Assembly (NCBI RefSeq): GCF_000317105.1
Contig: NC_019693.1
Location: forward strand, 62,001 to 126,000
From: Oscillatoria acuminata PCC 6304
Lineage (GTDB): Bacteria; Cyanobacteriota; Cyanobacteriia; Cyanobacteriales; Laspinemataceae
DNA length: 64,000 nt
Reading direction: 5' to 3'
In this document: positions 46,582 through 55,100 of the stretch, one piece after another
Layout: every line of letters starts with the position of its first letter
Numbering within the stretch: position 1 is the first letter of the stretch
Notes under the pieces: model-generated
What the model was told of the DNA's origin: nothing
Seen by the model: the letters and a program-made list of their open reading frames with translations, nothing else
Database searches by the model: none
Program-made: the position numbers and the translations under genes

Positions 46582-47352
46582 TTATGATTCATCAATTTTT
46601 GTGGACTCGGTTTTTTCTGCTTGATTATGAATAAAATATATCATCTCTTTTTCTAACCATTGTTTAAAGAGGTTACTAATCATGTTTTGACGACGTTCTG
46701 GGGTTAATTCAGCCCCGATAAATTCTTCCACTAAAAATAAATGATATCCTTGCTCGCTTTGGATGGGTCCCGTGACCTCTCCAACATGGCCTCTAAAGAC
46801 GAGGGCGGCTATGTCTGGCTTTAACGCGGAACGAAGAATCTTTCCTTCATATCCACATTTGAGCCGCCGCCGCTCATCAATATCATAGAGGCGTGCTGCT
46901 TCATAAAAACTGATTTCTTGTTCTTCAATTTGATAAAAAAGTTCCCGAGCAACTTTTTCATAGGGAACAATAATTTGATAGAGTAATATCCGCTCAAAGT
47001 CTACTTTATTTTCAATGAAAGATTTTTCTGCTTCTTTTTCAAATAGCGCTTGAGAGAGTTTTTTGGCAAGGAGGCGATCGCGAATCCCGGCCTCCCAATC
47101 CTCGGGGGAAATCATGCTGTCTTCTAGCCATGCCAAGGTATCTGCGGCTTTTTCTAGCCGGTTTTCAGTGCGAAATCGGTCACTTTCAGCTTGGATTTCC
47201 TCGGGAGTCACGGTGATGCCCCGTTCGCCAGCGGTTCGCTCGATCATTCGTTGATATAATATTTTTTTGTAAATATTTTTTAGGCTGATTTCCTTTTTGA
47301 GAAAATCAACTATTTCAACAGGTTTAATATTTATTTGTTCAAGGTTATTCAT
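46582..47352 (-). CDS. Peptidylprolyl isomerase (parvulin/SurA-like foldase)
   Basis: 256 residues. An N-terminal helical SurA_N-like region (residues about 1-110, with ERGITVTPEEIQAESDRFR) is followed by a parvulin-like PPIase region (about 120-220) ending VGEVTGPIQSEQGYHLFLVEE, the usual end of the domain. No signal peptide. Proteins of this type are regularly encoded next to C39-ABC exporters and HlyD adaptors in cyanobacterial double-glycine peptide clusters, where they may help the substrate fold or reach the exporter. That link is from general knowledge of such clusters. Confidence 0.85.
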   Translation of the reverse strand: MNNLEQINIKPVEIVDFLKKEISLKNIYKKILYQRMIERTAGERGITVTPEEIQAESDRFRTENRLEKAADTLAWLEDSMISPEDWEAGIRDRLLAKKLSQALFEKEAEKSFIENKVDFERILLYQIIVPYEKVARELFYQIEEQEISFYEAARLYDIDERRRLKCGYEGKILRSALKPDIAALVFRGHVGEVTGPIQSEQGYHLFLVEEFIGAELTPERRQNMISNLFKQWLEKEMIYFIHNQAEKTESTKIDES

Positions 47353-47463
47353 TTTTCATGGTCTCCCTATCCGGTTGATTATTATAAATAAACCATAGTA
47401 TCTAATACTGTGATAAAATCTGGGTATCTCAAATTTGTTAAAGCTCCCTCTAATATTCAAATG

Positions 47464-47506
47464 AAATTGCTGAAAGAATTTTAAGGGAGCGCTCTTTCAG
47501 CAATTT
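47464..47506 (-). terminator. 14-bp-stem hairpin after the peptide genes
   Basis: AAATTGCTGAAAGA (47464-47477) and its perfect inverse complement (47493-47506) enclose a 15-nt loop. It lies 86 bp downstream of the first peptide gene on its strand and ends in TTTCATTT, fitting a terminator that isolates the peptide genes from the foldase gene. Confidence 0.6.
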
Positions 47507-47591
47507 AATAAGTTGATTGTTTTTCGGCTGTTGCCCTTTGCCCTTCCCGCAGTGGTCTGTGAACTCCTGCGGGAAGAAATGGACCTTTGGA

Positions 47592-47903
47592 TTAGCCCGT
47601 GACGGACACAGATTGGGCTGAAGAGGCGGCGAAGTAGTCTTCGGTGAAGGTGAAGGTTAAGGACTCAGCATGAGCATCGTCACCCATCGCGATCGCTTCA
47701 GCTTCGGCAAAGGCACTGATGCCTTTGACTTCGGCTTCTATATCAAATTCTTTGTAGATATCCACATCTTCTTTCACATTGACATCTACATCTTTGTAGA
47801 TATCGATATTGAGGTCTAAATCGCCGTTGTTTCCGCCCCAGCCGCCGACGACTTGGGTTTTTTGGTTAACAACTTCCAAATGGTTTAAGTCAGAAATAAT
47901 CAT
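47592..47903 (-). CDS. Double-glycine leader peptide (copy 1), bacteriocin-like precursor
   Basis: 103 residues, acidic. Leader MIISDLNHLEVVNQKTQVVGG ends in the Gly-Gly (20-21) recognised by C39 peptidases; cleavage would release WGGNNGDLDLN... of 82 residues. The mature part has repeats IYKDVDVNVKED and VDIYKEFDIEAEV and a central Ala/Glu helix (ISAFAEAEAIAM), ending in SAQSVSVTG. The leader type (ISDLxxLEVV...GG) is common in cyanobacterial C39-exporter peptide clusters. No lanthipeptide, cyclase or other modifying enzyme gene is near, so the product may be unmodified. AGGAGG lies before the ATG. Confidence 0.85.
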   Translation of the reverse strand: MIISDLNHLEVVNQKTQVVGGWGGNNGDLDLNIDIYKDVDVNVKEDVDIYKEFDIEAEVKGISAFAEAEAIAMGDDAHAESLTFTFTEDYFAASSAQSVSVTG

Positions 47904-48001
47904 GGTTTCCTCCTGTTAAGAATGGGTTTTTATGTTAAGTTGATCTGTTGCCCTTCCCGCAGTGGTCTGTGAACTCCTGCGGGAAGGAATGGACCTTTGG
48001 A

Positions 48002-48313
48002 TTAGCCCGTTACGGACACAGATTGGGCTGAAGAGGCGGCGAAGTAGTCTTCGGTGAAGGTGAAGGTTAAGGACTCAGCATGAGCATCGTCGCCCATCGC
48101 GATCGCTTCAGCTTCGGCAAAGGCACTGATGCCTTTGACTTCGGCCTCTATATCAAACTCTTTGTAGATATCCACGTCTTCTTTCACATTGACATCTACA
48201 TTTTTGTAGATATCGATATTGAGATCTAAATCGCCGTCGTTTCCGCCCCAGCCGCCAACGACTTGGGTTTCTTGGTTAACAACTTCCAAATGGTTTAAGT
48301 CAGAAATAATCAT
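48002..48313 (-). CDS. Double-glycine leader peptide (copy 2)
   Basis: 103 residues from the ATG at 48311-48313, which has AGGAG upstream; the frame is open 12 codons further but those codons lie outside the duplication. It differs from copy 1 at few positions (leader Glu15 for Lys15, GGNDGD for GGNNGD, YKNVD for YKDVD). It is the promoter-proximal copy, with the five-fold operator array starting 67 bp upstream. The two genes probably share a transcript, with a hairpin between them that could set their ratio. Confidence 0.85.
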   Translation of the reverse strand: MIISDLNHLEVVNQETQVVGGWGGNDGDLDLNIDIYKNVDVNVKEDVDIYKEFDIEAEVKGISAFAEAEAIAMGDDAHAESLTFTFTEDYFAASSAQSVSVTG

Positions 48314-48360
48314 GGTTTTCTCCTGTTTTAATTTATTGAGCCAAATCATTTAATTCAACC

Positions 48361-48720
48361 CAGTGTTCTCAATATCGTGTTGCCACTTTGACAAATTCCT
48401 GGGAAATTCACGATGAAGATTCACTGTCTTTATCTTAGCCAGTTCTCTCAATCTCGTGTTGCCATTTTGACAAATTCCTGGGAAATTCACGATGAAGATT
48501 CACTGTCTTTATCTTAGCCAGTTGCCTCAATCTCGTGTTGCCATTTTGACAAATTCCTGGGAAATTCACGATGAAGATTCACTGTCTTTATCTTAGTCAG
48601 TTGCCTCAATCTCGTGTTGCCATTTTGACAAATTCCTGGGAAATTCACGATGAAGATTCACTGTCTTTATCTTAGTCAGTTGCCTCAATCTCGTGTTGCC
48701 ATTTTGACAAATATTGGATA
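48361..48720. repeat. 79-bp tandem repeat, four full copies and one partial
   Basis: Units begin at 48361, 48440, 48519, 48598 and 48677 (the last breaks off near 48712). Units 3 and 4 are essentially identical. Each holds one TTGCCATTTTGACAA motif and CTGGGAAATTCACGATGAAG. The array lies directly upstream of peptide gene copy 2. Spacers do not differ from repeats, so it is not a CRISPR. Confidence 0.97.
48380..48710. promoter_or_regulatory. Array of five candidate operators TTGCCATTTTGACAA
   Basis: Motif copies at 48380-48394 (with one C for T), 48459, 48538, 48617 and 48696-48710, at exact 79-bp steps, about 7.5 helical turns. The nearest is 67 bp from the peptide ATG, the same distance as single copies before the PEP-CTERM and RTX genes. 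Confidence 0.6.
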
Positions 48721-48744
48721 GAAATTCAGATAGTCTATAAAAAC

Positions 48745-48933
48745 TAGCCCTGTCCAGGTGTGTAGATTGTAGGGGCGTATTGCATACGCCCTCTTTTGGG
48801 CGTATGCAATACGCCCCTACAAGAAACCCTGATTTTTCGTCATCAAATTTACCTCTTGTAGGGGCGCGAGAGTGATCGCCTGTCCAAGAAATAAGGATTT
48901 GGGGTCATTAAATTTATCACCTTGACAGGGCTA
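48745..48933 (-). mobile_element. MITE-like element, copy B (189 bp)
   Basis: Ends TAGCCCTGTCCAGGTGTG (left) and TAGCCCTGTCAAGGTG (right, inverse). Flanked by a perfect 12-bp direct repeat GTCTATAAAAAC (48733-48744, 48934-48945). The target is the edge of a palindromic extragenic repeat whose uninterrupted form is seen at 29329. It contains two hairpin units of the GTAGGGGCGTATTGCATACG kind, one degenerate. Orientation is opposite to copies A and C. Confidence 0.85.
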
Positions 48934-49010
48934 GTCTATAAAAACCCGCACCCTCAAGGGTCTGGCTACACAAACGGAGCCTCTCCTGCGCGGGCTGAAG
49001 ATAAAATCGA
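48934..49010. repeat. Palindromic extragenic repeat unit
   Basis: GTCTATAAAAACCCGCACC, hairpin CCCTCAAGGG, CTACACAAACGGAGCC and CCTGCGCGGGCTGAAG, a diverged copy of the unit at 29329. It follows the 3' end of the HetP-domain gene by about 150 bp. Confidence 0.75.
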
Positions 49011-49159
49011 CTTTTGAGAACCGGATTGGGTATAAAAAAACTGGCAGAGTTCAGGATTTTTAGAACTCCGCCAGTGAAACTATCTAGCGAAAAATAAGCA
49101 TATTCTAAACAGGAGCTAAAATCATGAGAGACGATCGCAGGTGCCAGCAAACATCCCCC

Positions 49160-49567
49160 CTACTGAAACGAAATAACATTTCCAAGCGCTGTGGACTCAG
49201 AAGCATAGAGAGCGGTTGATCCGCCTGTTACCTGGTGGCTTTGATGCTCGACAACTTCTAAATAGGTCAAGTCCTTGATTTTATGATTGCCGTCCTGGGA
49301 ATTGTTCCCTTTATCCTGTTCTTGATCTGAGTAGTCATCCTTGGTGCGATGGCCGCTTTCCTGACGCCCTTGGCGTTGTTGTTTCATCAACCTGTTGTAA
49401 GTGCGGTAGGGAATGTAATGCAGGGGGTTGTAGCCGCCAAAGCGCAGGATCAAGACGCAAGCCCAGGAATACTTACCCGCTAGAATTGCATCCACCACGA
49501 GTTCAAATTGCTCTTGGGTCATGATTTTGTCCAGGTTACGGTTAGAATAATGCATTTGATAAGTCAT
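49160..49567 (-). CDS. HetP-domain protein fused to a C-terminal double-glycine leader and 19-residue tail
   Basis: 135 residues; AAAGGAG precedes the ATG. Residues 17-62 match the HetP family ([35 protein letters not shown]), proteins that govern heterocyst commitment in Nostoc-type cyanobacteria. A polar linker (63-95) follows. Residues 97-116 ([20 protein letters not shown]) match the leader of the neighbouring secreted peptides (ISDLNHLEVV...QVVGG), but at the C-terminal side, and 19 residues ([19 protein letters not shown]) remain after the GG. Cleavage there by a C39 peptidase would free a 19-mer. It is encoded 46 bp after the HlyD stop, so they are co-transcribed. Function in a probably heterocyst-less strain is unknown. 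Confidence 0.85.
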   Translation of the reverse strand: MTYQMHYSNRNLDKIMTQEQFELVVDAILAGKYSWACVLILRFGGYNPLHYIPYRTYNRLMKQQRQGRQESGHRTKDDYSDQEQDKGNNSQDGNHKIKDLTYLEVVEHQSHQVTGGSTALYASESTALGNVISFQ

Positions 49568-49613
49568 TTTGATGTCTCCTTTGGGTTAAATTTGGGTTTA
49601 CTTAAACAAGGTG

Positions 49614-51626
49614 CTAGAAATTCATGCCACCGTCTTGCAACTTCCGGATCGGATCTAATATCACATCAAGAATCCGACGTTCCCGGATGATGATATCGGC
49701 GTTGGCAGTTTGACCGGGCTTAAAATAAATCTTTTCTCCATTTTCTGTCACATAGTTATGAGCGAGGGCAATTTCGAGGTTATATACGGATCCTAATTGG
49801 GGGTCGGCGTTGGCTTGAGGAGAAATCGAGGTCACTTCTCCTGGAATGACGCCATAATCCTGGAAGGAGTAGGCATCAAGTTTGACTTGTACTTCCATCC
49901 CTGTCTGGATAAAACCAGCTTCCTGACTGGGGATGATTGCTGAAAGGACGAGGGGTGCATCCTCTGGGGCAATTTGGGCCAGGGTTTGTCCCGGTTGGAC
50001 GACTTCCCCGGGGTGAGAAATGTTGAGGGCAAGGATGGTTCCATCTACGGGCGCATATAGAAATTGCTCGTTTAACTGAGCCTTGGCACTGGTGAGCCGA
50101 TTGTGAGTTTGGGCGATGGAACCTTCTAGCTGGGTAACTTCGACTTGCAACTGTTTGATGCGCTGTTGGGACTCAATTTCAAGACGTTCGGCTTCGGCTT
50201 GTTTCTGAATCTGTTGTGCCTGTAATTGTGCTAATTCAGATTCCCGTTGCTCAAGCTGGGCTTGGGTGTCGGTAATCCGTTGGCGATGCGATCGCAGGGC
50301 TTGTTCGGCTTCAAACAATCGTTCCTGGGCAATGGTTGCCTCGGACATTTGCGATCGCAGGGCAGCCGTTTGGCGATCGCGCAAGGCTTGTTCGGCTTCA
50401 AACATCCGTTCTTGCACCGAAGTCACCTCAGACATTTGGGCCCGCAGGACCGCATTGCTGCGATCGCGTTCGGCTTGTTCGGCTTCAAACATCCGTTCTT
50501 CGGCTTGGGTTGCCTCGACCATTTCTGCTCGGGTTAAGGCATTCTGGCGATCGCGCAGGGATTGTTCCGCTTGAAACAAATGCTCTCGGGACAAAGCTCC
50601 CTCGTCCACCAACGGACTCAGCCGTTCCACCCGTTCCTGCTGTTCGGCGACATCAACTTTAAGTTGCTCAATCAACGCTTGAGTTTTTTCTTGCATCGGT
50701 TCGAGCAATTGCTGCCGTTGCTGTTGGGCGGTGACATCAGTTTCCAATCGCTCAATCAGTTCCCGAGTCTGATTTTCCATCGGCTTTAAGATCTCACCCC
50801 GTTTCCGTTGAGCCTCTATATCCCCTTGCAGTTGCTGCACCAGTTGCTGGGCTTGTCCGGCTAGGGGGGCGAGGGTCTGCCGTCGCGCCTCCAGTTCAGC
50901 CGCATCCGCTTGGAGTTGGGTGAGCAGGTTTTGGGTAGTCGTGACATTTTTCTCGGCTTGAGCAATCAGGGTTTGATGAGCTTGAGCATCAGCTTTGGCG
51001 ATCGCCCCTCGGGTTTCGGCTTCCAAAGCGGTATTCTCCATCAGTGCTTGTTTCTGCACCAATTGCATTTGATAGGTGGCTAACTGCTCTCCCAGGCGAT
51101 CCACTTCCGTGGCAGCCAGTTGGGTATCCAGTTCGGCAATGACTGTCCCGGCTTGCACTTGATCCCCTTCGGCAACACCCACTTTGGCAACCTTCCCCAT
51201 TTCCAGGGGATGAACTTGATAGACATCTCCCTGGGGAATCAGTTCGCCCACTGCCTGACCCACTTCGTTAATCCGCCCGAACCAAGACCAAGCCCCAAAT
51301 GCTATACAGAATGCCATTCCCCCTAAGAGTAATTGAGTAGGAAAGGAGGCAGGGGGACGATCCAGCAGGTTTTGCATGGCGCTCGACCAGTGAGCGCTGT
51401 GATCATCGTCGCGATCGCTGACAGTCCGAGGCATAGCGTCTGACGCTGCCATCCCGCCATAGATGGCAGCAGCGCGATCGCCAGCCTCCACTGTTTCTGT
51501 ACCTACATCAACATCACAGGCAGTATCGAGCAAGTGCAAGCTACCCCGGTGACGAGATGACGGTTCTTGACTATTCCTCCGGCTTGGGTGAGTGAAGGGA
51601 TAATCGGGTCCGAGATGAAAATTCAT
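49614..51626 (-). CDS. HlyD-family periplasmic adaptor with very long coiled coil
   Basis: 670 residues. About 97 mostly polar cytoplasmic residues, one membrane helix (98-116, QLLLGGMAFCIAFGAWSWF), a biotinyl-lipoyl-like half-motif (EGDQVQAGTVIAELDTQ), a coiled coil of about 350 residues, and the second half-motif (FLYAPVDGTILALNISHPGEVVQPGQ) with the HlyD beta-barrel end. The coiled coil contains four tandem units of about 28 residues (FEAEQALRDRQxALxRxxMxEAT). It would link the ABC exporter to a TolC-type channel. No second transporter gene is close. One candidate operator lies 237 bp upstream. Confidence 0.93.
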   Translation of the reverse strand: MNFHLGPDYPFTHPSRRNSQEPSSRHRGSLHLLDTACDVDVGTETVEAGDRAAAIYGGMAASDAMPRTVSDRDDDHSAHWSSAMQNLLDRPPASFPTQLLLGGMAFCIAFGAWSWFGRINEVGQAVGELIPQGDVYQVHPLEMGKVAKVGVAEGDQVQAGTVIAELDTQLAATEVDRLGEQLATYQMQLVQKQALMENTALEAETRGAIAKADAQAHQTLIAQAEKNVTTTQNLLTQLQADAAELEARRQTLAPLAGQAQQLVQQLQGDIEAQRKRGEILKPMENQTRELIERLETDVTAQQQRQQLLEPMQEKTQALIEQLKVDVAEQQERVERLSPLVDEGALSREHLFQAEQSLRDRQNALTRAEMVEATQAEERMFEAEQAERDRSNAVLRAQMSEVTSVQERMFEAEQALRDRQTAALRSQMSEATIAQERLFEAEQALRSHRQRITDTQAQLEQRESELAQLQAQQIQKQAEAERLEIESQQRIKQLQVEVTQLEGSIAQTHNRLTSAKAQLNEQFLYAPVDGTILALNISHPGEVVQPGQTLAQIAPEDAPLVLSAIIPSQEAGFIQTGMEVQVKLDAYSFQDYGVIPGEVTSISPQANADPQLGSVYNLEIALAHNYVTENGEKIYFKPGQTANADIIIRERRILDVILDPIRKLQDGGMNF

Positions 51627-51862
51627 GGTCAGCGTTTCCTTTCTGGACTACTTCTCTAGGGATGATGGCCATTTGTCGGCTGATTGGGTGCTGTAAACTC
51701 GGGCAGGAACCACGGATTTTTGCTGGATTAACCACTTTCTTTGAAGACAGGTTGAGCATTGCCTGGGGGAGAGTGAGTTTCCCCTAAATTCTGTGGAAAG
51801 GCAACGGGTAATCTTCAAAAGCAGCCTCCGTGAATATACTAAGATATTGAGCTAGGCTGTTT

Positions 51863-51877
51863 TTGCCATTTTGGCAA
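51863..51877. promoter_or_regulatory. Candidate operator TTGCCATTTTGGCAA
   Basis: Perfect palindrome with 6-bp arms and a TTT centre, in the gap between the exporter and HlyD genes, 237 bp before the HlyD ATG. It is the most symmetric form of the motif found before three other genes of the locus. Confidence 0.6.
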
Positions 51878-52086
51878 TTTGGTTACATATTTTACTGGAT
51901 ATTTAAAAAATACTGCTGAATTCTCCCCGGTTTATGAAGTTTTTAAAGTTTTGATAAAGATTTAAACCGTTACAATCTCCGCATTTTCACGGAGAAACCA
52001 AGGCACAAATCCCGGGATTCAGTGAGACCGAAGGAAATTGGAAACAGGCAAATCATACCCAATTCAGCTATTAAAAGTCGCTTTTC

Positions 52087-52148
52087 GCTTTTAGCCTGCG
52101 GAGGCAGGCTTCGTCCGTATAGCCCCAGGCTTGAGCCTGTGGGTTTTT
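52087..52148. repeat. Palindromic extragenic repeat unit, inverted
   Basis: Diverged inverse copy of the 29329 unit: AGCCTGCGGAGGCAGGCT, CGTCCGTATAGC and CCAGGCTTGAGCCTGTGGG. It ends 20 bp before the stop codon of the exporter gene on the minus strand and could serve as its terminator. Confidence 0.8.
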
Positions 52149-52168
52149 ATTGTGAGCCAAAACAGGAA

Positions 52169-55100
52169 TTACAGATCAAGCTGCTGTTGAGCCAGATGAT
52201 AGTACAACCCCTGCTGCTCCATGAGTTGCTCATGAGTGCCGCGCTCGACGAGAAGTCCGCGATCGAGAACCAGAATACAGTCAGCATTGCGGACTGTGGA
52301 GAGTCGGTGGGCAATAATAAAAGTCGTGCGATCGCGGCTAAATCGAGCCAGATTTTGCTGGAACCGGCGTTCCGACTCCGTATCCAACGAACTCGTCGCC
52401 TCATCCAGGAGCAAAATTCGGGGATTGCCCAACAACGCCCGGGCGATCGCAATTCGTTGTCGCTGTCCCCCAGAAAGTGACGAACCGCGCTCCCCCACCT
52501 TGGTATTGTATCCCAGGGGCATCTCCTGAATAAACGGATGAGCTTCCGCCATTTTTGCCACCTCTATCACATCATCCAGAGCAAACTCATCGGAGTAAAG
52601 GGTGATATTTTCGGAAATTGTCCCCGAAAACAAGAAACAATCTTGCGGCACCACCCCAATCTGACTTCGCAAGGAAGAGGGGGAAACGTGGGAAATATCG
52701 TGCCCATCAATAAAGATCCGCCCGCTATTCGGGGAATACAACCGCTGAAGCAAGCTCACCAAGGTACTTTTCCCCGATCCACTCCGCCCGACGATCGCCG
52801 TAGTTTGCCCCGCTTTCACCTCAAACGAAATATTCTCCAAGGTATTGCGTTCGTCATCTTCGCTATACCGAAAAGTGACGTTTTCTAAGCGCAAGTCCCC
52901 CCGCAATGGCGGCAGCACCATCATGGCACTTCCGGGACTTTCCTCCGGTTCCGTCTCAAAAACATCATTGAGTCTTTCTACAGAAATTAGCACCTCTTGC
53001 AGTCGATCCCAGAGATTTGCCAGGGCCAAAACCGGGGTAATAATCCGGCCTTTCATCATATTAAAGGCCACAAACTGTCCGATAGTGAGGTCACCTTGAA
53101 TAATCAGTCGCCCCCCGTACCACAACAAGGCAATGCTGCCGACGATATTAATGGTGGAGTTGAGGACTTCTAAACCAATGCCCAGTTTTTGACCCTTAAA
53201 GCGGACATTCAGGGCTTTGGTAAAGTAATCTTCCCAGCGCCAGCGCATCTGATACTCCGTGGCGGTCGATTTGAGGGTGGTGATGCCCGTAAACATTTCC
53301 ACCAGGGAGGAATTCTGATCCGCAGAGGCATTAAAGGCTTCCCGAGATACTTTACGCAATATAGGGGTTGCCAGAAGGGTCAAGATGATGATAAACGGAA
53401 TCAGTGCCAGCACCAGCAGAGTCAGGCGGGCATTGTAATACAGCATCAGGCCCAAATATACAAACCCGGTGGCGAAATTTAACCAAGCGAGGACTACTTG
53501 ACCAATCAAAAACTGTTGGATTTTCCGGTTTTCCTGAACTCGCGTGATGATATCCCCCACCCGGCGCGATTCAAAAAACTTTAGGGGAAGCATCATGGCG
53601 TGACGGATAAATCCGCCAATCAGAGTGAGGTCCAAACGGTTGGAAAAATAACTCAGCAGGTATTTCCGCACCGCAGAGAGCCCTTTACTCCAAAGTCCGA
53701 AGATGAGTGCACCTAAGCAAAAGAGATTGAGGGCACTGAGGCTTTGTTGGGTAACGACTTGATCGAGAATAATCTGGGTAAATAGAGGTTGAATTAGGCC
53801 AAAAATTTGGATGAGAATCGAGAAGGCGACAATTTGCAAGGCCAGATTGCGATAAGGCACTAAGGCACTCATAAATCGGCCCAGGGAGCGTTTTTCGGTT
53901 TTGGCCTCTTTCAGGCGTTCCGTGGGGTCGAGGACTAGGGCGTAACCTGTCCAGTGGGTGAGAAACTCCTGGCGCTTCACCCATTTTTTGCCCTCGGCAG
54001 GGTCGGCAACGAGGATACGATGGGGGGTGATTTTATAGACCACTACATAATGAATGCCCTGCCAATGGGCAATCCAGGGATTTTTGCGATCGGCTAAACG
54101 GTCTAAGGACCCGCGCACGGGCAGGGCATGAAATCCCAGGTTTTCAGCAGCTTTGGCTAATCCTTTGAGGGAGGCTCCCGATCGCCCCACCCCGGCGAGA
54201 TCCCGCACATAATTGATGCTAAAGCGTTTACCCCAGTATTGGCCAATCATCACCAAGCAAGCGGCACCACAATCCGATGAGGATTGCTGTTGGATGTGGG
54301 GATATCGCGCCAGTAGGTCTAAAAACCGTCGGTGGTTGGGTTTGGGAAATAGGACTGGGTTTTGAGCCGATCGCGGGTCCGATCCATCCGGGCGGCTATT
54401 CCCGTTATCCCGACTGGACTGGGGTCCGGGGACGGGGGTCATGACTGGGGGGGCGGGACGTTGGAGAATGCGGGTGGGCGATCGCCGGTGTCCATTCCCA
54501 TTTCCATTGCCATTCCCGTACTCGCCAGTGAGGACCGGGGCGATCGCCGTGGCAGATTCCCACTGGACGACTGGGAGTTCAATGATCTCCAATTCCGTTG
54601 CCGCAATCCAGTCCGTCGGCGTTTCCTGGGGATATCCCCAACTCGTTCCCGTCGCCTGAATTTGCACCTGTGATGTCTCAGTACCCCGCTGAATCTCTCC
54701 ATGCCGCAGCCAATAATGACCCTGGGAGGTTGGAGTAACTTCAACCAGGGAGGCATGGGCGGGGATGGATTTTTCTTGGAGATAGGGGAGTAATTGCCGA
54801 ATCTGATGACTGGAGAGCGATCGCAATTCGGGGACAGTTTTCAAAAAAAGCTGGCATTGTCGTTGAGTCGTTTGTTCACTCAAATAGGCTTGAATCGCCG
54901 GTTCTTGCTCCAACAAAGGCCGCAGTTTCTCTGGAGAAATTCGCGAAACTACCCCATCACTCGCCGCCACAACTCGGTACGGGATTGGCTTCTGGTTTAA
55001 CCATTCATCCCCCCCAAAACTCTCCCCTTTCTCCAGGACCATCGCACAAATTTCTCGCTGTCGTTCTGCATCAAAGACCAACAGCCGGACTCGGCCTTGG

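Larger units (their letters stand above)
47543..48313. repeat. Tandem gene duplication, 410-bp period
   Basis: 47543-47903 and 47953-48313 are almost identical, including the intergenic hairpin CTTCCCGCAG...CTGCGGGAAG (47543-47576 and 47953-47986) after each stop codon. Differences are a few bases, including codons changing Lys15 to Glu and Asn to Asp, so the duplication is recent. Confidence 0.95.

Noticed and set aside
47592-48313. Lanthipeptide or other heavily modified RiPP
   Set aside because: No modifying enzyme (LanM, cyclodehydratase, radical SAM maturase) lies nearby and the mature peptides lack cysteines.
48361-48720. CRISPR array
   Set aside because: The unit is 79 bp with no variable spacers and there are no cas genes in the window.
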